The notes beneath the pieces are model-generated. The model did not search any database, had not been told where the DNA came from, and worked only from the letters and a program-made list of their open reading frames with translations. The translations under genes and the position numbers were made by a program. Shown one piece after another: positions 60,383 through 64,000 of a DNA stretch of 64,000 nt (positions are counted from its first letter, which is position 1; each line of letters starts with the position of its first letter). The stretch is from Antrihabitans cavernicola (lineage in GTDB: Bacteria > Actinomycetota > Actinomycetes > Mycobacteriales > Mycobacteriaceae), in the NCBI RefSeq assembly GCF_008297975.1, contig NZ_VLNY01000001.1, positions 186,001-250,000 of the forward strand, in the 5' to 3' direction.

Positions 60383-60628
60383 TCAGCAGGCGAGCTCTGT
60401 CGATTCGGCATTGAGGTCGTTCACTTGCTGTTTCAGGGTCGCGACTTCTTGCGGATCGGTGCTCGTCTTCTCGCGCGCCTTGAGGTCCGCGATCTGCGAC
60501 GGAATCGCTGCGCATGCCCCCGGTGTATCGGTGTGCGATTCGGCGGCTTGCGACATCGGCGCCGCGCCGAGCGCGATCGCGGCCACGGCCACAGCGGGAA
60601 ACAGGAGTTTGGCAACAGTCTTGATCAT
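60383..60628 (-). CDS. small secreted disulfide-hairpin protein A
   Basis: 81 aa. Signal peptide to about MSQAAESH, then an amphipathic Ser/Asp/Glu/Lys helical hairpin (PSQIADLKAREKTS...VATLKQQVNDLNAESTELAC) flanked by Cys near 39 and C-terminal Cys81. AAGGAG upstream. Paralogue of the gene at 60761; unknown function. Confidence 0.78.
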   Translation of the reverse strand: MIKTVAKLLFPAVAVAAIALGAAPMSQAAESHTDTPGACAAIPSQIADLKAREKTSTDPQEVATLKQQVNDLNAESTELAC

Positions 60629-60760
60629 GGTGATTCTCCTTCGTCACCATCCAGTACACCCTGCTTCGGCGCGGTCGGCCACCACGGAATTTCATTACGC
60701 CACTAGGGTTTTCCTTTAGACAGGAACTTCCGAGGCGATTCACACCGGAACGTTATCCGG

Positions 60761-61021
60761 CTAGCTGTCGCATCCTGTATTGGCAGCTTGCTGAGCCAAC
60801 TGGTCCGCTTGATTCTGCAGCCGATTCGCCTTCTGCGCCGTGTCCGCCCGCTGGGAGCGAGCCGTCAACTCGGCGATCTGGCCCGCGAGATACTGACATT
60901 GGCCTTGCGAGGCACTGTTGTTCGGAAATTGCGGCGCGGCCTGCGCAACCGATCCACCGCCGAGAGAAAATAGTGAGCACGCCACAACGGCAAGTGCCGC
61001 ACCGGCAACTGTTCGCAACAT
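60761..61021 (-). CDS. small secreted disulfide-hairpin protein B
   Basis: 86 aa. Signal peptide to about VAQAAP, then CQYLAGQIAELTARSQRADT and NRLQNQADQLAQQAANTGC: same Cys-helix-helix-Cys layout as protein A, with AGQIAEL aligned to PSQIADL. AAAGGA upstream. Tandem duplicate; likely periplasm/cell wall. Confidence 0.78.
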   Translation of the reverse strand: MLRTVAGAALAVVACSLFSLGGGSVAQAAPQFPNNSASQGQCQYLAGQIAELTARSQRADTAQKANRLQNQADQLAQQAANTGCDS

Positions 61022-61154
61022 GAGTGCAGGTCCTTTCCCCTATACAGCCAGGTTACGTCGATTCCGGCATAGTGCGAGGCGCAAGCTAAGGTCACATGTC
61101 GTTACCAAATGCAAGCGTTGCCCACGCTAGCCTTGCCACGCAAAAGGAAGCTTT

Positions 61155-63389
61155 GTGATCTCCACGCGTCACACCTCTACGCGCACCCAGCGCTGGGCGT
61201 GGGGCGCAGCGGTCGCCGCGGTCGTCTGCATCGGATTCGGCGCGTTGCTGCTGCACGATCACCGCTACTTCTACCTCGACGATTCCGAGTCGGGCGCTGT
61301 GGGCAACTGGATCCAGCTCGGCCATATCTTGAGGTCAGGGCACTTTCCGTCCCTCGTGCTCGACCAGTGGATGTCCGGAAACTACCCAGTCGAGGGGCAG
61401 GGCGGGCTGTGGAATCCAGTCCAGATGCTGATCAACTTCATCGCCCCCTCGGTCGACGACATGGCCCTGCTGGCCGCAGGCGTCAAGCTGTTCTTCTCGA
61501 TAGTGCTGGGCTGGGGCATCTTCCGGGTCGCCAACGAATACGGCGCGCATCCGGCATGGGCGGCCGTGGCCGGCGCGAGCGCGCCGTTCGCCGGATTCAC
61601 TCTCTACTTCGAGCAGACGTCGTGGGTGACGTCGCTGATCGGGGCAGCATGGGTGATCCAGGGCTGGGCAAGCGGCATCCGATATGCGCGCGGCAAGTCG
61701 GGCCCGATTCCCATGTTTGTCTTTCTCTACCTCGCGATCAGCGTCGGCTACGTCCACGCCGCCCTGATGGCCGGGGTGGTCACCGCCTGTCTGATGGTCG
61801 GCGAGGGCGTGTACTCCGGCAAATGGCTGCCGTCGCTTCGGGTGGCCACCGTCGGCGCAGCCGCAGCTGCCGCGGGCGCGATCACCTTCCTTCCCGGCGT
61901 GCTCACCTCCGCGGTGACGTGGCGAACCGGCGCCGACGGCGTCTACAACGACAACTTCCTCACCGCACCGTGGTCCGAGACCATCACCGCCTCCATCCCG
62001 ACGTCGGTCACCAGCATCGAATCCTGGTCCGGCGAAACGACCGTCGCCCCGATCACCTACATCGCCTGGTTCGCCGTTCCCGCACTTGCGTTCGTGGCCT
62101 GGAAGTCGATCGGGCCTGCGATGCGCGAACTGACGGCTCCACTCGCCGTCCTGGTCTGCGTCTTGCTGTTCACCGCGGGGCCCAGCGACATCGGCCAGAT
62201 CCGATGGCCTGCGCGAGTCCTGCCCTTCGTCGCGCTGGCGGCCTTGATCCTGATCGCCGTGGTGGTCAGCCGATTCGGCACGCTGAGACCCCTCAAACCG
62301 CGGCTGCTGGCGGCCGGACTGATCATCGTGGTGCTGGTCTTGCGCGCCGGATCGTCCGGTCCACAGTTCATGGGCAGACATCTGGTGGCGGGGCTCGCGA
62401 TGGTCGCCGCCGGAGTGGTGGCGTTGTACTTCGCCAAGCGGTTCGGCGCCGCGGGCATCGCCGGGGTGCTGCTGATCTCGATCGTGCCCGTCGCGCTCTA
62501 TCAGGTGAGCACCTACACGCCCGTCTTGATCAATTGGCAGCTCCCACAAAGTCAATCGGCAGCCAAGGCCGGTTTCCCCGACTATCAGGGCACCACTCTG
62601 CAGCTGGGCGATCGCAGCCTGATCCGGATGGGCCCGCACAGCCGAGAAATCCCTTGGCAATCGCAGGTGTACGGCAACTACGCCAAAGATCTGAACCTCA
62701 GTTACGCCAACGCCTACACGCCCGTCGGTCATCAGGCGTTCGGGACGCTGCTGTGTATGGGCTTCGACGGATCCACCTGCAAGGACGCCTACAAACGGGC
62801 CTTCACGGTCGACCGCTACACCGGTCGGACATTCGTCGATCTGATGCAGGTCGATCGCGTGGTTCTGCAGAAGAAGCAGTACCCCTTCGCGGATCGCAAG
62901 CCTGCGCCGCTGGGCTGGAAGTGGGTGACGCCGCCGCTGGAGGCCGGCAAGTTCACCTATGTTCTCGAGCGGGTCGACGGCCCGGTGTCGGGCAAGGGCA
63001 ATCGCATCGCGACGACGGTCAACGCGCAGGCGACGCCGATCTCCTCCGACGCCAACCACGAGCACGCGACAGTCAGCTCGCCGACCGGTGGCAGCGTAGT
63101 CTTCTCCCGGCTGGCGTGGCCGGGCTACACAGCGACCCTGAATGGCAAACCGCTGACCACGAAGGGCCTCGGCGACACCTTCCTCTACGTCGACCTGCCA
63201 CCCGGAACTCGCGATGCCGACCTGGCGATCACGTTCCGGCCGCCGGGCCAGCGCATCGGCCTGGCCGGGATCGCCGCCGGTCTTGTCGTGGTGGCGGCAC
63301 TGACGGTGATCGACTTCCGGCAGCGTCGACGAACCCGTCGAACACCCGAGTCGGCTCCCGCTCCGGTGCCGACCGAGCCGATAGGCTGA
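61155..63389 (+). CDS. large multi-pass membrane protein, YfhO/GT-C-like
   Basis: 744 aa. About 12 helices; first loop YFYLDDSESGAVGNW carries an acidic DD motif as in GT-C transferases, then PVEGQGGLWNPVQML. A C-terminal soluble extracytoplasmic region (about 440-700) ends in a last helix. Overall like YfhO-family membrane glycosyltransferase-type proteins. GTG 61155 with AAGGAAG. Six bp before a GT2 gene, so they probably act together: cytosolic GT2 makes a lipid-linked sugar, this protein transfers it outside. Confidence 0.75.
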   Translation: MISTRHTSTRTQRWAWGAAVAAVVCIGFGALLLHDHRYFYLDDSESGAVGNWIQLGHILRSGHFPSLVLDQWMSGNYPVEGQGGLWNPVQMLINFIAPSVDDMALLAAGVKLFFSIVLGWGIFRVANEYGAHPAWAAVAGASAPFAGFTLYFEQTSWVTSLIGAAWVIQGWASGIRYARGKSGPIPMFVFLYLAISVGYVHAALMAGVVTACLMVGEGVYSGKWLPSLRVATVGAAAAAAGAITFLPGVLTSAVTWRTGADGVYNDNFLTAPWSETITASIPTSVTSIESWSGETTVAPITYIAWFAVPALAFVAWKSIGPAMRELTAPLAVLVCVLLFTAGPSDIGQIRWPARVLPFVALAALILIAVVVSRFGTLRPLKPRLLAAGLIIVVLVLRAGSSGPQFMGRHLVAGLAMVAAGVVALYFAKRFGAAGIAGVLLISIVPVALYQVSTYTPVLINWQLPQSQSAAKAGFPDYQGTTLQLGDRSLIRMGPHSREIPWQSQVYGNYAKDLNLSYANAYTPVGHQAFGTLLCMGFDGSTCKDAYKRAFTVDRYTGRTFVDLMQVDRVVLQKKQYPFADRKPAPLGWKWVTPPLEAGKFTYVLERVDGPVSGKGNRIATTVNAQATPISSDANHEHATVSSPTGGSVVFSRLAWPGYTATLNGKPLTTKGLGDTFLYVDLPPGTRDADLAITFRPPGQRIGLAGIAAGLVVVAALTVIDFRQRRRTRRTPESAPAPVPTEPIG

Positions 63390-63395
63390 CCTGTT

Positions 63396-64000
63396 GTGAC
63401 GGCCCCAGCAACGCACGCGCCTGCGCATCGCATCTCCGTGGTGATTCCGGTCTACCAGGGCGAGCGGACGCTGGGCTCTCTCGTCGCCGAACTGGAACCG
63501 CTGACCCAGGCGCGGTCCACGCCGGGTGGCCGTCGCATGGTGGTCGAAGAAGTGCTGTTGGTCTTCGACCACGGTCCGGACGGTTCGGCCGACGTCATCC
63601 GAGCGCTCGCCCGCGAACACACGTTCATTCGGCCGATCTGGCTCAGCCGTAACTTCGGGCAGCATCCCGCGACGCTGGCAGGAATGGCGTCGAGCGGCGG
63701 TGAATGGATCGTGACGATGGACGAGGACGGTCAGCACGATCCGGCCGCGATCGGCGGACTGCTCGACACCGCGTTGGACGAACAAGCCACCGTCGTCTAC
63801 GCCCGTCCGACCAATCCGGCACCGCACGGAGCGCTGCGTAATTCGGCGTCCAAGACATCGAAGTGGTTTCTGGCCAAGGCACTTTCCGGCGGCGAGTCGA
63901 CGAAGTTCCAGAGCTACCGCCTGGTTCTCGGCGAGGTCGGCCGATCCCTTGCCGCGTATGCCGGATCGGAGGCGTACCTCGATGTCGCCCTCGGCTGGAT
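63396..64000 (+). CDS. GT2 glycosyltransferase, DPM-like (cut by window edge)
   Basis: 201 residues seen. GT-A fold: ISVVIPVYQGERTLGSLVAE, LLVFDHGPDGSADVI, LSRNFGQHPATLAGMASS, metal motif VTMDEDGQHDP. Pattern ...SRNFGQ...MDxDGQHxP is that of polyprenyl-phosphate-sugar synthases (DPM1/ArnC-type). Starts with GTG six bases after the membrane protein gene. Sequence continues beyond the window. Confidence 0.85.
   Translation, partial: MTAPATHAPAHRISVVIPVYQGERTLGSLVAELEPLTQARSTPGGRRMVVEEVLLVFDHGPDGSADVIRALAREHTFIRPIWLSRNFGQHPATLAGMASSGGEWIVTMDEDGQHDPAAIGGLLDTALDEQATVVYARPTNPAPHGALRNSASKTSKWFLAKALSGGESTKFQSYRLVLGEVGRSLAAYAGSEAYLDVALGW

Noticed and set aside
61109-63652. Long open frames on both strands across the 61-63.6 kb membrane-protein gene
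   Set aside because: They are Arg-rich or low-complexity shadows in GC-rich DNA; the hydrophobic, motif-bearing frame is 61155-63389.
1-64000. CRISPR arrays, rRNA operons or a replication origin
   Set aside because: No regularly spaced short repeats, rRNA-like sequence or DnaA-box clusters were seen on reading the window.

Overview
The window comes from a GC-rich, mycolic-acid-bearing actinobacterium, most likely Nocardiaceae (Rhodococcus/Nocardia-like; genus not proven). The markers are two galactofuranosyltransferases of the arabinogalactan pathway (GlfT1, GlfT2), the Wzm/Wzt galactan exporter, three small antigen-85-type mycolyltransferase-like esterases, an LGFP-repeat envelope protein, a wax-ester/triacylglycerol synthase, an F420-type oxidoreductase family member and the proteasome activator Bpa. 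Several blocks keep the gene order I recall from the M. tuberculosis Rv3752c-Rv3783 region (tadA/associated protein/tyrA; hisC; quinone oxidoreductase/class V aminotransferase/bpa/wzm-wzt-glfT1).

Layout. 0-5.4 kb: Entner-Doudoroff entry genes zwf-edd divergent from a ROK regulator, then an isochorismatase-fold hydrolase and a dehalogenase-like hydrolase. 5.46-7.77 kb: a mini-island in tRNA-Ser(CGA), bounded by a 31-bp direct repeat and carrying a Fic protein and a frameshifted integrase. 7.7-14.7 kb: tRNA-Ser, csbD, tadA, tyrA and a heterodimeric ABC exporter. 14.85-17.34 kb: a DNA cytosine methyltransferase / putative restriction endonuclease / Vsr cassette. 18.9-20.6 kb: one unrecognised gene between 70-bp direct repeats. 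20.6-27.2 kb: WYL-, MarR- and MFS-type regulatory and efflux genes. 27.4-30.1 kb: LLM oxidoreductase-WS/DGAT operon and two tRNAs. 30.2-42.1 kb: hisC, secreted 5'-nucleotidase, mycolyltransferase-like esterases, TetR-hydrolase operon, PhoD. 42.1-45.6 kb: tRNA-Ser(UGA), a 117-nt hairpin and a 1071-aa LGFP/transmembrane/PIN-like protein. 45.9-52 kb: MarR, quinone oxidoreductase, PLP-fold protein lacking its lysine, bpa, wzm-wzt-glfT1. 52-56.3 kb: ECF sigma factor, aldehyde dehydrogenase, rsgA, SDR. 56.3-64 kb: glfT2-GT-C-mug operon, two small secreted paralogues, a large membrane protein and a GT2 enzyme cut by the window edge.

How the genes fit together. The envelope genes span the whole route: cytoplasmic galactan synthesis (GlfT1 start, GlfT2 polymerisation), export (Wzm/Wzt), mycolate transfer outside the membrane (antigen-85-like enzymes) and a wall-binding LGFP protein. 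Many operons are translationally coupled by ATGA or GTGA overlaps. The accessory material is concentrated in three places: the Fic mini-island, the restriction-modification-Vsr cassette and the repeat-flanked orphan gene. Two other unusual objects are the LGFP-PIN fusion and the very long hairpin behind it. No CRISPR array, rRNA or replication origin was seen. All assignments rest on reading the translated sequence and motifs; no database search was run.
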